This document shows, piece after piece, positions 1-11,203 of a stretch of DNA of 22,433 nt; within the stretch, counting starts at the first letter, position 1; each line of letters opens with the position of its first letter. Below the pieces are notes generated by a model. It ran no database searches and had not been told where the DNA came from. It saw only the letters and a list, made by a program, of their open reading frames with translations. Source of the DNA: Hyphomicrobiales bacterium (GTDB lineage: Bacteria; Pseudomonadota; Alphaproteobacteria; Rhizobiales; JALURZ01); assembly GCA_027058735.1 (NCBI GenBank), contig JALURZ010000215.1:1-22433 (forward strand), in the 5' to 3' direction. The position numbers were made by a program, and so were the translations under genes.

Positions 1-1
1 C

Positions 2-475
2 GGATCGAAAACGGTTTGGGAGGAAATCTCGGACGGGCTGGATGCGATCGAGCTTGGCGGGAATCCGCTGCCCAGCCGCGCCTATGTGGGCAGTTTCAAT
101 TTCAGGGGCGCGGACCAGCAGAAGAAAGTGAGCCAGTTGTCGGGCGGCGAGCGCAACCGGGTGCACCTGGCGAAGATGCTGAAATCGGGCGCCAATCTGC
201 TGCTGCTCGATGAGCCGACCAACGACCTTGACGTGGATACGCTGCGCGCGCTGGAAGACGCGCTCACCGGCTTTGCCGGTTCGGCGGTGATCATCAGCCA
301 TGACCGCTGGTTCCTCGACCGGATCGCCACGCACATATTGGCGTTCGAAGGCGCCAGCCATGTGGAATGGTTCGAGGGCAACTATGCCGATTACGAAAAA
401 GACCGCAAACGCCGCCTTGGCGATGCGGCGCTGGTGCCTGCGCGGATCAAATACAAACGTTTCGCCCGGGCATGA
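2..475 (+). CDS. ettA: EttA, energy-dependent translational throttle ABC-F ATPase (3' part only)
   Basis: This is the C-terminal 157 residues of a cytoplasmic ABC-F ATPase; the start lies left of the window. The frame is open from base 2 to the TGA at 473-475. It shows the second nucleotide-binding domain: the ABC signature LSGGERNRVHLAK, Walker B followed by the D-loop (LLLLDEPTNDLD), and the H-loop region ISHDRWFLDRIATHIL. The tail DRKRRLG...RIKYK is typical of EttA rather than Uup or antibiotic-resistance ABC-F proteins. The family binds the ribosomal E site and gates the first elongation steps according to the ATP/ADP ratio. It has no membrane segments. It converges with mlaC, 44 bases away, and no terminator hairpin is visible between them. 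Confidence 0.93.
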   Translation, partial: GSKTVWEEISDGLDAIELGGNPLPSRAYVGSFNFRGADQQKKVSQLSGGERNRVHLAKMLKSGANLLLLDEPTNDLDVDTLRALEDALTGFAGSAVIISHDRWFLDRIATHILAFEGASHVEWFEGNYADYEKDRKRRLGDAALVPARIKYKRFARA

Positions 476-519
476 ATGCGGCACCAGGCGCGCGCTCAGC
501 GGCCGGTGGGCGATGTCAA

Positions 520-1149
520 TCAGGCGTCGCGCAGGAATTTCAGCAGCGCGTTCACATCGCCGCCGTTGTCGGCAACGATGCCGGTGAAGACTGTGCGTTG
601 TTCAGGCCCCAGCCAGATGCTGAAAATACGGACATCGAACACCTTGTAGCCGCCCCGCTTGGTGAGGCGCCAGGTAATGGGCGCCGGTTCCCTGCCCGGA
701 AAATGCAGCTTGCTGGAAACGATGGTTCCCTTCTTGCCGCGGTTCTCGCTGCCGAGAATTTCAACCCTGTTTCCGGATATGGCGCCCATGTGGGTCGAAA
801 ACGTGGCACTGATATAGCGTTTCATCAAGGAGAAATATTCCCCGCGGCGGCTTGCGGGCAGCTTGCGGCGGAATTTGCCAAGAGCAAACAGGCCAATGGC
901 GCGCACATCCGCGTTGGCGGAAAAGACGGCCGCGAACTTCCTCTTCTTCACGGCCTTCGGCTCGTTGCTCTGCATGATGGCGATGAGTTGCGCCGAAACG
1001 CGCTTGACGAAAGCTTCCGCGCCCGGTTCGCGGGCCTGGGCGCGAACCGGCGCGGTGCTCATGGCCAGCACGATCATGAGGCAAAAAACCGACAGGGAAA
1101 TTCTGGCCAGACCGCCGCGCGGCGCGAACGCATTAACCGTCGAGGTCAT
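520..1149 (-). CDS. mlaC: MlaC-family periplasmic phospholipid-binding protein
   Basis: This is the MlaC/Ttg2D family (toluene-tolerance Ttg2 domain), which shuttles phospholipids between an outer-membrane MlaA complex and the inner-membrane MlaFEDB transporter. An N-terminal signal peptide is visible (basic LARISL, a hydrophobic stretch, then a probable cut near VRAQA). The mature part matches the family: an amphipathic helical N half, a YFSLMKRYISATFSTHM-like central segment, then strand-rich sequence with WRLTKRGGYKVFDVRI near the C-terminus. The length of about 209 residues is normal. Two ATGs lie in tandem at 1152 and 1149; I chose 1149 because the GAGG ribosome site is five bases from it and only two from the other. 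It follows mlaA on the same strand after about 85 bases, so the two are probably co-transcribed. No mlaFEDB genes are in the window. Confidence 0.85.
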   Translation of the reverse strand: MTSTVNAFAPRGGLARISLSVFCLMIVLAMSTAPVRAQAREPGAEAFVKRVSAQLIAIMQSNEPKAVKKRKFAAVFSANADVRAIGLFALGKFRRKLPASRRGEYFSLMKRYISATFSTHMGAISGNRVEILGSENRGKKGTIVSSKLHFPGREPAPITWRLTKRGGYKVFDVRIFSIWLGPEQRTVFTGIVADNGGDVNALLKFLRDA

Positions 1150-1234
1150 CATATCCTCACCTAACTGACTATCGTTCTCGAAGAGGGCTTCGGCAGATGT
1201 TTCGGCTGCGCCCCGCGGAGGCTATCCCGACGGC

Positions 1235-2014
1235 CTAATAATCGGGAATGTCTTCCAGGTCTTCCAGGGTATTGCCGTTGTTAATCTCATAGTTTCTGTT
1301 CTGGAAATACAGATTGCGGATCGACGCATAATAGTCGGGCGAGGTTTCCCGCAAATTGTCGAGGGCTTCCAGATTTTCCGATCGCGCCGAGAGCAGGGTC
1401 ACGCCGGCCGGGATCAGGGCAATATAGGTCGGCTCGTTGTACAGCAGCCAGGTCCAGGGGCTCAGCGCCGTATCGACCACACGCCCAACCGCGTGACGCA
1501 GCGTCGTCGGTCCGATGATCGGCACAAACAGATACGGTCCGGTGCCGATGCCCCAGACCGCCATGGTCTGACCGAAATCCTCGTAGTGGGGCGCATGGCC
1601 CATCATCGCCGCCGCGTCGCCAACGCCGCCGAATCCAACCGTGGTGTTGATGAGAAACCGTACAAGCGTGGTTCCGGCGCGGTCGATTTCGCCCTGCAAT
1701 ATGTCATTTACAAAGGTGATCGGCGAGGCGAGGTTGGACAGGAAATTGCTGACCCCGTTGCGCACGAACTGGGGAAAGGCCCGGTTGTAGATGTAGGCCA
1801 CCGGCCGCAGAGCGACAATATCGACCCCGTCATGGATCGCGAACAACACCCTGTTGACGGGCTCCAGGGGATCGCTGTCTTCACCATACAGGCTGCCGGT
1901 TTCGGTGGCCGGCGTCTGGGCGGCTGCCGGGTGCGTCGTGGCGAACAGTCCGCCGGCCATCAGCACGGCCGACACCAGCCCGGCGAACAGTACTATTTGC
2001 AGTTTGCGCCACAT
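1235..2014 (-). CDS. mlaA: MlaA/VacJ-family outer-membrane phospholipid transport protein without a lipobox
   Basis: MlaA removes mislocalised phospholipids from the outer leaflet of the outer membrane and passes them to MlaC. The family hallmark DPLEPVNR is at residues 48-55, followed by the conserved core FVNDILQGE, RFLINTTVGFGG, DFGQTMAVWGIGTGPYLFVP and GPTTLRHAVG. Length (259 residues) is typical. A hydrophobic signal segment spans about residues 6-26 and ends in HPAAAQ. There is no cysteine anywhere near it, so the lipoprotein anchor of the E. coli protein is missing and cleavage by signal peptidase I is more likely. A GGAG lies 12 bases before the ATG, a weak ribosome site. It is first in a probable mlaA-mlaC unit. 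Confidence 0.9.
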   Translation of the reverse strand: MWRKLQIVLFAGLVSAVLMAGGLFATTHPAAAQTPATETGSLYGEDSDPLEPVNRVLFAIHDGVDIVALRPVAYIYNRAFPQFVRNGVSNFLSNLASPITFVNDILQGEIDRAGTTLVRFLINTTVGFGGVGDAAAMMGHAPHYEDFGQTMAVWGIGTGPYLFVPIIGPTTLRHAVGRVVDTALSPWTWLLYNEPTYIALIPAGVTLLSARSENLEALDNLRETSPDYYASIRNLYFQNRNYEINNGNTLEDLEDIPDY

Positions 2015-2111
2015 AGCCCGTCAGTTCTCCCCGTGACAACCGTGCAACAACTCAACGATCGTCAGTGTACCTGGCCTGCCCGCCACCCCGGCGATCGCCC
2101 TGTCGCATACG

Positions 2112-2137
2112 CCTTGTCACAAACACCTTGTCACAAA
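2112..2137. repeat. Two direct copies of CCTTGTCACAAA, period 14
   Basis: CCTTGTCACAAA occurs at 2112-2123 and again at 2126-2137, separated by CA. On the minus strand this reads TTTGTGACAAGG twice, about 100 bases upstream of mlaA. It could be a tandem regulator site for mlaA or a simple short duplication. No regulator is assigned. Confidence 0.6.
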
Positions 2138-2519
2138 TCGACAGAGGCAGAGAATTTCACGCAACAAACAGATTCCACCTGATTTTCAATAGTCCAATAC
2201 GAAACAGGAATCCAGCAATTTTCCATCGGGTGTCCATCGGGCACGGCGCGCGTGACAAATCACTTTGCGCCTGACGCCGGGCCGCATCGGATGTCGATCA
2301 CCATGCAGCCACCACCCGGCTTTCATCCTGATTTCCGAAATTCCCCAATCCGATTCTGCCCAAACATAGCACAGCGTCAGGCTCCACTATACTCCCGAAT
2401 AAATCATTAAGGCAGGAATGCATCGGTTTTGGGCCGATTCGGTGTCGAACACGGTCACTTTTTTTGCATGTGTAACTTTAATGCCACACATATTCCGATA
2501 GCCGGTTGCCCAATTGGAA

Positions 2520-2543
2520 ATAATGATATAAGGATATCGTTAT
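2520..2543. promoter_or_regulatory. Probable SahR operator (inverted repeat) in the sahR-metF-metH promoter
   Basis: The left arm ATAATGATAT (2520-2529) and the right arm ATATCGTTAT (2534-2543) are complementary at 9 of 10 positions around a four-base centre AAGG. A possible -35 hexamer TTGCCC (2506-2511) lies just upstream, and TATAAG (2527-2532) falls inside the repeat with a short 15-base spacer, so a bound repressor would occlude the promoter. A compact GATAT/ATATC palindrome directly in front of an ArsR-type gene suits autoregulation. Assignment to SahR is inferred from the adjacent regulator and not from a motif comparison. Confidence 0.7.
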
Positions 2544-2674
2544 GTCAAAGGTGCGGGCGGTGCCGGCAACCGCACTGCGAAATGCGGGGTGCGGCTGGCC
2601 GCTTTCCGCAACCGGCGGATGGTTTTGCGACCGGCGGATGAAAGCCGGCGAGCAACAGGCCTGGTGGCGGAAAC

Positions 2675-3670
2675 ATGGATCAACTTCTTGGCGGATTGAG
2701 AGCGGCGGGCGAAAAGACGCGGCTGCGAATCCTGTTCCTGCTGAGCACCAGCGAACTGACGGTCAAGGACCTCACCGGCATTCTGGGCCAGAGCCAGCCG
2801 CGAGTCAGCCGCCATCTCAAGCTGATGTGCGAAGCAAAACTGCTGGAGCGCCACCGCGAGGGCAGTTGGGTCTTTTTCAGGCGCGCGCAGAGCGGGCCGG
2901 CCGCGGCTGTCGCCCGGATGATCTCGCAGATGGTGCCGGCCCATGACCGCGTCGTCGCCCGCGATCTGGAGCGCCTGCAACGGGTGCTTGATGCCCGTGC
3001 CGAAGCCGCCCGGGCCTATTTCGAGGCCAATGCCGCGGACTGGGACACGATTCGCTCTCTGCATGTGGACGATGCCGATGTCGAGGCCGCGATGCTGGCG
3101 GCATTGGGCGGGCGCGAGTTGGGTGTCCTGTTTGATCTGGGAACCGGCACCGGGCGCATGCTGGAGCTGTTTGCGGACCGGATCGAGGCGGGGACCGGGA
3201 TCGACACCAGCCGTGAAATGCTGAGCCTGGCGCGTGCCAATCTGGCGAATGCGGGGCGCGTCCACTGCCAGGTCCGTTATGGCGATATCTTCAATTTACC
3301 CTATGACAACGCCTGTGCGGATACGGTGATCATTCATCAGGTGCTGCACTATCTGGAGGAGCCGGGCCTCGCCCTGCAGGAGGCCGCGCGCATCATGAAG
3401 CGGGAGGCGCGGCTTCTGGTTGTCGATTTCGCGCCTCACGATCTTGAATATCTGCGCGATGACCACGCCCATCGACGCCTCGGGATATCGGCCGAGAAGA
3501 TGGCGGCCTGGCTCGAGCGCGCGGGGCTGGAAGTGGCCCGGTTTCGCCAGCTTCCGGCCAGGAAACCGGGCGGGAACAAGGGGTTGACGGTCTCGATCTG
3601 GCTGGCGGGGGCGAAAGGCGCAATCGGAGCAACGGGCGGTGAGGGCCGCATGGTGGAGCGGGTTGGATGA
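2675..3670 (+). CDS. sahR: SahR-type regulator: ArsR winged helix fused to a SAM-methyltransferase fold
   Basis: The protein (331 residues) starts with an ArsR-family winged-helix domain (about residues 1-85; recognition region LTGILGQSQPRVSRHLKLM, wing around EGSWVFFRR). It continues into a class I methyltransferase fold with motif I DLGTGTG at 154-160, the acidic post-I position in GIDTS, and HQVLHYL at about 221-227. This architecture is that of SahR, described in Proteobacteria as a repressor of SAM-cycle genes that is released by S-adenosylhomocysteine bound to the methylase-like domain. The ArsR metal-binding cysteine motif is absent. Its stop overlaps the metF start as ATGA at 3667-3670, which fits the control of metF and metH. 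The ribosome site is weak (GGCGG upstream of the ATG). The alternative is a generic ArsR-methyltransferase fusion, but the operon context supports SahR. Confidence 0.88.
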   Translation: MDQLLGGLRAAGEKTRLRILFLLSTSELTVKDLTGILGQSQPRVSRHLKLMCEAKLLERHREGSWVFFRRAQSGPAAAVARMISQMVPAHDRVVARDLERLQRVLDARAEAARAYFEANAADWDTIRSLHVDDADVEAAMLAALGGRELGVLFDLGTGTGRMLELFADRIEAGTGIDTSREMLSLARANLANAGRVHCQVRYGDIFNLPYDNACADTVIIHQVLHYLEEPGLALQEAARIMKREARLLVVDFAPHDLEYLRDDHAHRRLGISAEKMAAWLERAGLEVARFRQLPARKPGGNKGLTVSIWLAGAKGAIGATGGEGRMVERVG

Positions 3671-4556
3671 CCACAGGCCGCGGCGCGGAAAAGCCGGATA
3701 TCAGGGTTTCGTTCGAGTTTTTTCCGCCCAACACGGAAAAGATGGAAACGACGCTGTGGGCGTCCATCAAACGGCTGGAGCCGGTCGCTCCGCAGTTCGT
3801 TTCGGTGACCTATGGGGCGGGCGGTTCGACGCGCGAACGCACCCATGCGACGGTTGCCCGCATTCTGAAGGAGACCGGGCTTGTGCCCGCCGCGCACCTG
3901 ACCTGCGTTTCGGCGAGCCGCGATGATGTGGACGCGGTGGTCGCATCCTACAAGGCGCTGGGTGTGAACCACATCGTGGCGCTGCGCGGCGACCCGGAGG
4001 CCGGGGTGGGATCGCAATACCGCCCGCATCCGCGCGGTTATCAAAACGCCGCCGATCTGGTGGGCGGCATCAGGCGGGCGGGAGATTTCGAAATCACGGT
4101 TTCCGCCTATCCGGAAAAACACCCCGAATCCCGGGACATCGATGCCGATCTCGACATGCTTCAGGCAAAGATCGATGCGGGCGCCAGGCGGGCGATCACG
4201 CAGTTCTTTTTCGACAATGATCATTATTTCCGGTTTCTGGACCGGGTGCGTGCGCGCGGGATCGACATTCCCGTGACCCCGGGGATTATTCCCATTGCGA
4301 ATTTTGCGCGCATCCGGAAATTCGCCGCGCAATGCGGCGCCTCCGTGCCCGATGGCCTGGCGGAGCGTTTTGCCGGGCTTGAAAATGACCGCGAGGCGCA
4401 CCAGCTCGTCGCCGCCGCGGTGGCGGCCGAACAGGTCAGCGCGCTGGTCGAGCGGGGGGTGCGGGAATTTCACTTCTATACGCTCAACCGCGCCGAACTG
4501 GTCTATGCGATCTGCCGGTTGCTGGGACTGGGGGCGCCGGACGACGTGGTGGCGGC

Positions 4557-4560
<4 letters not shown>
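3667..4560 (+). CDS. metF: Methylenetetrahydrofolate reductase MetF
   Basis: MetF reduces 5,10-methylene-tetrahydrofolate to 5-methyl-tetrahydrofolate with FAD, supplying the methyl group used by MetH. The TIM-barrel family signatures are all present in a 297-residue protein of normal length. FEFFPP near residue 16 carries E17, equivalent to the catalytic Glu of the E. coli enzyme. Other signatures are VTYGAGGSTRERTH, the FAD-contacting ALRGDP (D109), and FFFDNDHYFRF in the second half, with HFYTLNRAELV near the C-terminus. It is translationally coupled at both ends: the start overlaps the sahR stop and the stop overlaps the metH start, each by ATGA. Confidence 0.97.
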
Positions 4561-8315
<3,755 letters not shown>

Positions 8316-8481
8316 CACCCGGTCTTGCCGTTGTGAGCCGGTTGGCCGTTGCACCTGGCGGCGGGGGGAAATCCCGGCAAAACCGAAGGCGGGCCGCCGG
8401 ATCCGCCGAAAAGATGTGGCACGTCGAGGGATGGTGTATGATATCTGAACGCTAGGTTCGAATCAGCGTGTTGAGGCCCAA

Positions 8482-9075
8482 TTGGCACGCAGGACAATCC
8501 TGACCATGCGTTCGCGCATGAGTCTGACATTGGGCCGGCCGGCGGCCGGAGCGTGGAACGGATTGGTGCTGCTGGCCCGGGCGCTTTGCGCGGCTGCGGT
8601 GTTATGCGCCCTGACGGTGGCGCGCGCGCCGGCCAGCGGGCTGGCCGAGCCTCGCGGCGAAGTCATTTTGACCATCACCGGCAAGATCACGCACACGAAT
8701 TCGCGCGGCGCGGCGCGGCTGGATCTCGCCATGCTGGAGAGCCTGGGCTCTGAGCGGATCCGCACGCGCACCCCCTGGACGGACGGCCTGGCGCTGTTCG
8801 AGGGCGTGCTGATGCGCAAGGTGCTTGCCGCGGTGGGCGCAACGGGGCGCAGCGTTCTGGCGCTTGCCATCAACGACTATCAGGCCGAAATTCCGGCAAC
8901 TGATTTTGACCGCCACCGGGTCATACTGGCATACCGGAAGAATGGCCGCAGACTGACAATCCGGGATCGCGGGCCGCTGTGGATCATCTATCCGTGGACA
9001 GACAAAAAGGCCCTGCGCAATGAATTATATTACGTCCGTTCGGTCTGGCAGTTGAAGGAACTGGTCGTTCGATGA
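8482..9075 (+). CDS. Secreted sulfite-oxidase-fold (molybdopterin-binding-like) protein lacking the Mo-ligand cysteine
   Basis: A signal-anchor or signal peptide (hydrophobic stretch about residues 24-46, then ARAPASG) precedes about 145 residues resembling the oxidoreductase molybdopterin-binding fold of small, uncharacterised proteins. Typical segments are LTITGKIT, a Thr-rich TRTPWTDG, FEGVLMRKVLAAVGA, AINDYQAEIPATDFD and the RDRGPLWIIYP signature. The exported part has no cysteine, so it cannot ligate molybdenum like sulfite oxidase or MsrP; a ligand-binding or sensory role is inferred. Start: TTG at 8482 has GAGG five bases upstream. ATGs at 8506 and 8518 are possible and would shorten the signal region. 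The stop overlaps the histidine kinase start as ATGA (9072-9075), so the two are translationally coupled. Confidence 0.75.
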   Translation: MARRTILTMRSRMSLTLGRPAAGAWNGLVLLARALCAAAVLCALTVARAPASGLAEPRGEVILTITGKITHTNSRGAARLDLAMLESLGSERIRTRTPWTDGLALFEGVLMRKVLAAVGATGRSVLALAINDYQAEIPATDFDRHRVILAYRKNGRRLTIRDRGPLWIIYPWTDKKALRNELYYVRSVWQLKELVVR

Positions 9076-10460
9076 TGCGCCGCTGGCTGAACCCGTCCTA
9101 TCTGGCGCTGTCCATGGGCCTTGTCGTGCTTGCGGCGACGGCGTTCTTGATGTTGTCGGGGATTCAGCGCGACATCACCCAGGCCGAACGCGATTTTCGC
9201 GGCAATCTCGTCTGGTTCGCCACCCGGATCGATTATGACCGCGTTCAGCTCCTCAATGAACTCAATGCGATGACCAGCCGCAATCCCCCCGCCACCGGCA
9301 ATGAATTTGCCCGGCGTTTTGACGTGTTCTGGAGCCGGATCAACGAGGCCGGCAGCGGCGTCATGGGACAAAGCTACATGACGCTGCCGGGCGCTGCCCA
9401 GGCGATTGCCAGAGCCAAGACCCTTTTGCAACTGATAGAATCCGATGCTGTCGATCTGAAGCCGGGCGATGTGGAGCGCGCGGCCCGCATTCGCCCGGCC
9501 TTGAACGCCCTGTCAAACCCCTTGCAACAGGTCGTGCTGCAGTCCGTGCAGCGCCAGGCGGACCTGGCGGTTGGCCGGCGCGCGAAACTGCGATCGCGGT
9601 TCTGGCAGGCGATCGTGCTGTTTGTCGCCGCGTTCCTGACGGCGGGCACACTGGTCGTGCTGCTGTATGTCGAAAAACAGAATGTCGCGAAACTGCGTGA
9701 TGATCTGGAACAGCGTGTCAACCAGAGAACCCGCGAACTCGGCCGCATCAACAAGGAATTGCAGAGCGCCAACAACAATCTGCGCGATTTCGCGATGATC
9801 GCATCCCATGACCTGCAGGAGCCGCTGCGAAAAATACGCTCCCTGGCCAACATGCTGTCCAAGGATCTGGGCGCGCTGGCCAGCGATGACAGCCGCTATG
9901 CGCTGGATGTGATCGAAGAGTCCGCCGTCCGGCTGAGCAGCCTGGTTGCCGCCTTGTTGCGCTACTCGCGCCTGTCGAACGCGCAGATCATGCTGGAGAG
10001 CGTTGCTCTCGATAGCGTGGTTTCGCAGATATGCGAGGACCTGGACGAACAGATCGAGGAAGCCGGCGCGCTCGTCGAGTATGACGCTCTGCCCCATATC
10101 ATGGCCGATCCCGTGCAATTGCGGCAATTGCTGCAGAACGTCCTCGTCAACGCCCTGAAATACCGGCAGAAGGAGCGCGGCTGCCGGATCAGGATCGCCG
10201 CCCATGAAAACAGCGCGGGCGTGACGGTTACGATCAGCGACAACGGCATCGGATTTTCCGAAGAATATAACGAAAAGATCTTCGAGCCGTTTCAGCGGCT
10301 GCACCGTCAGGGCGATTTCGAGGGAACCGGCATCGGGCTGACATTGTGCGCGAAAATCGCCGAGCGCCACGGCTGGAACCTGTCGGCGGAGGGGCGGCCG
10401 GGCAAGGGCGCGCGGATCATTCTGGATATTCCCAAAGAGAATCTGCGCGATGCCGCCTGA
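9072..10460 (+). CDS. Membrane sensor histidine kinase (orphan)
   Basis: The protein (462 residues) has one membrane segment at about 8-30, a roughly 145-residue periplasmic region I cannot match to a named sensor domain, and a second membrane segment at about 179-200. A short coiled coil (203-240) links to a phytochrome-kinase-like HisKA domain. The H-box reads ASHDLQEPLRKI with phosphoacceptor H246. The ATPase domain has the N-box QNVLVNALKY (355-364), G1 DNGIG (390-394), the F-box IFEPFQRL and G2 GTGIG (418-422), so it looks catalytically intact. There is no receiver domain and no response regulator in the window, so its target is unknown. ATGA overlap with the upstream secreted protein suggests that protein modulates its input. 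An alternative start ATG at 9075 differs by one codon. Confidence 0.92.
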   Translation: MMRRWLNPSYLALSMGLVVLAATAFLMLSGIQRDITQAERDFRGNLVWFATRIDYDRVQLLNELNAMTSRNPPATGNEFARRFDVFWSRINEAGSGVMGQSYMTLPGAAQAIARAKTLLQLIESDAVDLKPGDVERAARIRPALNALSNPLQQVVLQSVQRQADLAVGRRAKLRSRFWQAIVLFVAAFLTAGTLVVLLYVEKQNVAKLRDDLEQRVNQRTRELGRINKELQSANNNLRDFAMIASHDLQEPLRKIRSLANMLSKDLGALASDDSRYALDVIEESAVRLSSLVAALLRYSRLSNAQIMLESVALDSVVSQICEDLDEQIEEAGALVEYDALPHIMADPVQLRQLLQNVLVNALKYRQKERGCRIRIAAHENSAGVTVTISDNGIGFSEEYNEKIFEPFQRLHRQGDFEGTGIGLTLCAKIAERHGWNLSAEGRPGKGARIILDIPKENLRDAA

Positions 10461-10478
10461 ATCGCCGCCCCGGTGGCG

Positions 10479-11039
10479 TCAGCGGTGCTGCTCGATCAGG
10501 TCTTTCAGGGCGGTGAGGACATGTTGGATCACGGCGCGGGTGGGGGTATCGCCGATCAGCCCGTCCGGACCGATGCGCTCCGGCGCATTGGCGATCAGGG
10601 CTTCCGGGTTGTTGATCATGCGCGCATTGAGACGGCCCAATATCTGGCGCAGGTGGGTCTGGGCGCGCGCCGTCCCGCCCATGCCGGGGGTTGCCCCCAT
10701 GATCGCCGTCGGCTTGTCGCAAAACGGGTGAGAGGCGCCCCGCGAGCCCCAGTCCAGGGCATTTTTCAAAACACCGGGAATGGAGGAATTATATTCCGGC
10801 GTAACGATCAGCAGTCCGTCGGCGGCGGCCATTGTCTGGCGCATGGTTTCCACCACTGCTGGAAGTCCGTCTTTTTCGAGGTCCTGGTTGAACAGCGGAA
10901 TGGGCGCCAGATCGAAGATGCTGATTGTCATGCCATCCGGCGCCAGGTCGCACGCCGTGCGCAGGGTGGCGGTGTTGCAAGACTGCGCACGCAGGCTGCC
11001 CGATACGCCAACAACCGAAATCGCGTCCTGTCTGGCCAT
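10479..11039 (-). CDS. NAD(P)H-dependent FMN reductase (chromate-reductase-like flavoprotein)
   Basis: This 186-residue flavodoxin-fold protein belongs to the NADPH-dependent FMN reductase family, which includes ChrR/YieF chromate and quinone reductases. The phosphate-binding loop GSLRAQSCN follows the first strand (residues 14-22). The flavin-contacting segment TPEYNSSIPGVLKNALDW spans about 80-97, and the conserved KPTAIMGATPGMGG follows. Family members reduce FMN, quinones, azo dyes or metal oxyanions; the substrate here is not predictable. It converges with the histidine kinase (18-base gap, no visible terminator). The ribosome site is weak (GGAA about 6 bases before the ATG). Confidence 0.88.
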   Translation of the reverse strand: MARQDAISVVGVSGSLRAQSCNTATLRTACDLAPDGMTISIFDLAPIPLFNQDLEKDGLPAVVETMRQTMAAADGLLIVTPEYNSSIPGVLKNALDWGSRGASHPFCDKPTAIMGATPGMGGTARAQTHLRQILGRLNARMINNPEALIANAPERIGPDGLIGDTPTRAVIQHVLTALKDLIEQHR

Positions 11040-11119
11040 GGTCCGGTTCCAGTTGTCGTTTCGGGTCGTCCGGGCACGCCCCCTGCCGGGTGATCGGCGC
11101 AGGGATGGCGGGCACCGGT

Positions 11120-11148
11120 ATCATGACGCGGGGTCAGCGCGAGATCAA
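11120..11148 (-). promoter_or_regulatory. Possible promoter for the FMN reductase gene
   Basis: Read on the minus strand, TTGATC (11148-11143) and CATGAT (11125-11120) are separated by 17 bases, each matching the sigma-70 hexamers at four of six positions. It would give a leader of about 75 bases. Supported only by hexamer match and position. Confidence 0.35.
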
Positions 11149-11203
11149 CAGGTTTGGCGCGGCGGAGGCGAAAACCTGAAACAGACGCGGGCGGTGACGG
11201 GAA

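Larger units (their letters stand above)
2015..2674. other. Gene-free intergenic region between mlaA and sahR
   Basis: This 660-base stretch separates divergent mlaA and sahR. It is visibly more AT-rich than its neighbours. It holds a 12-base direct repeat at 2112-2137, a lone TATACT hexamer at 2388-2393 without a good -35 partner, a T7 run at 2459-2465, and the strong inverted repeat at 2520-2543. The open frames inside it (for example 2429-2641) show no recognisable protein and no convincing ribosome site. From the inverted repeat to the sahR ATG there are about 130 bases of leader, in which I recognise no known riboswitch. Confidence 0.7.

Noticed and set aside
2440..2465. Terminator-like GTGT-CGA-ACAC hairpin followed by T7
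   Set aside because: The stem is only four base pairs and the T-run is several bases away, and there is no upstream + strand gene to terminate.
2429..2946. Short + strand frames at 2429-2641 and 2542-2946 before and over sahR
   Set aside because: No recognisable protein; the second overlaps the sahR coding region in another frame, and both lack supporting ribosome sites.
8316..8481. Possible cobalamin riboswitch or terminator after metH (GGCGGC/GCCGCC stem with a GGGGAAATCCC element)
   Set aside because: The conserved riboswitch core and GCCACTG-like box are missing and no T-run follows the stem; it is also downstream of metH.
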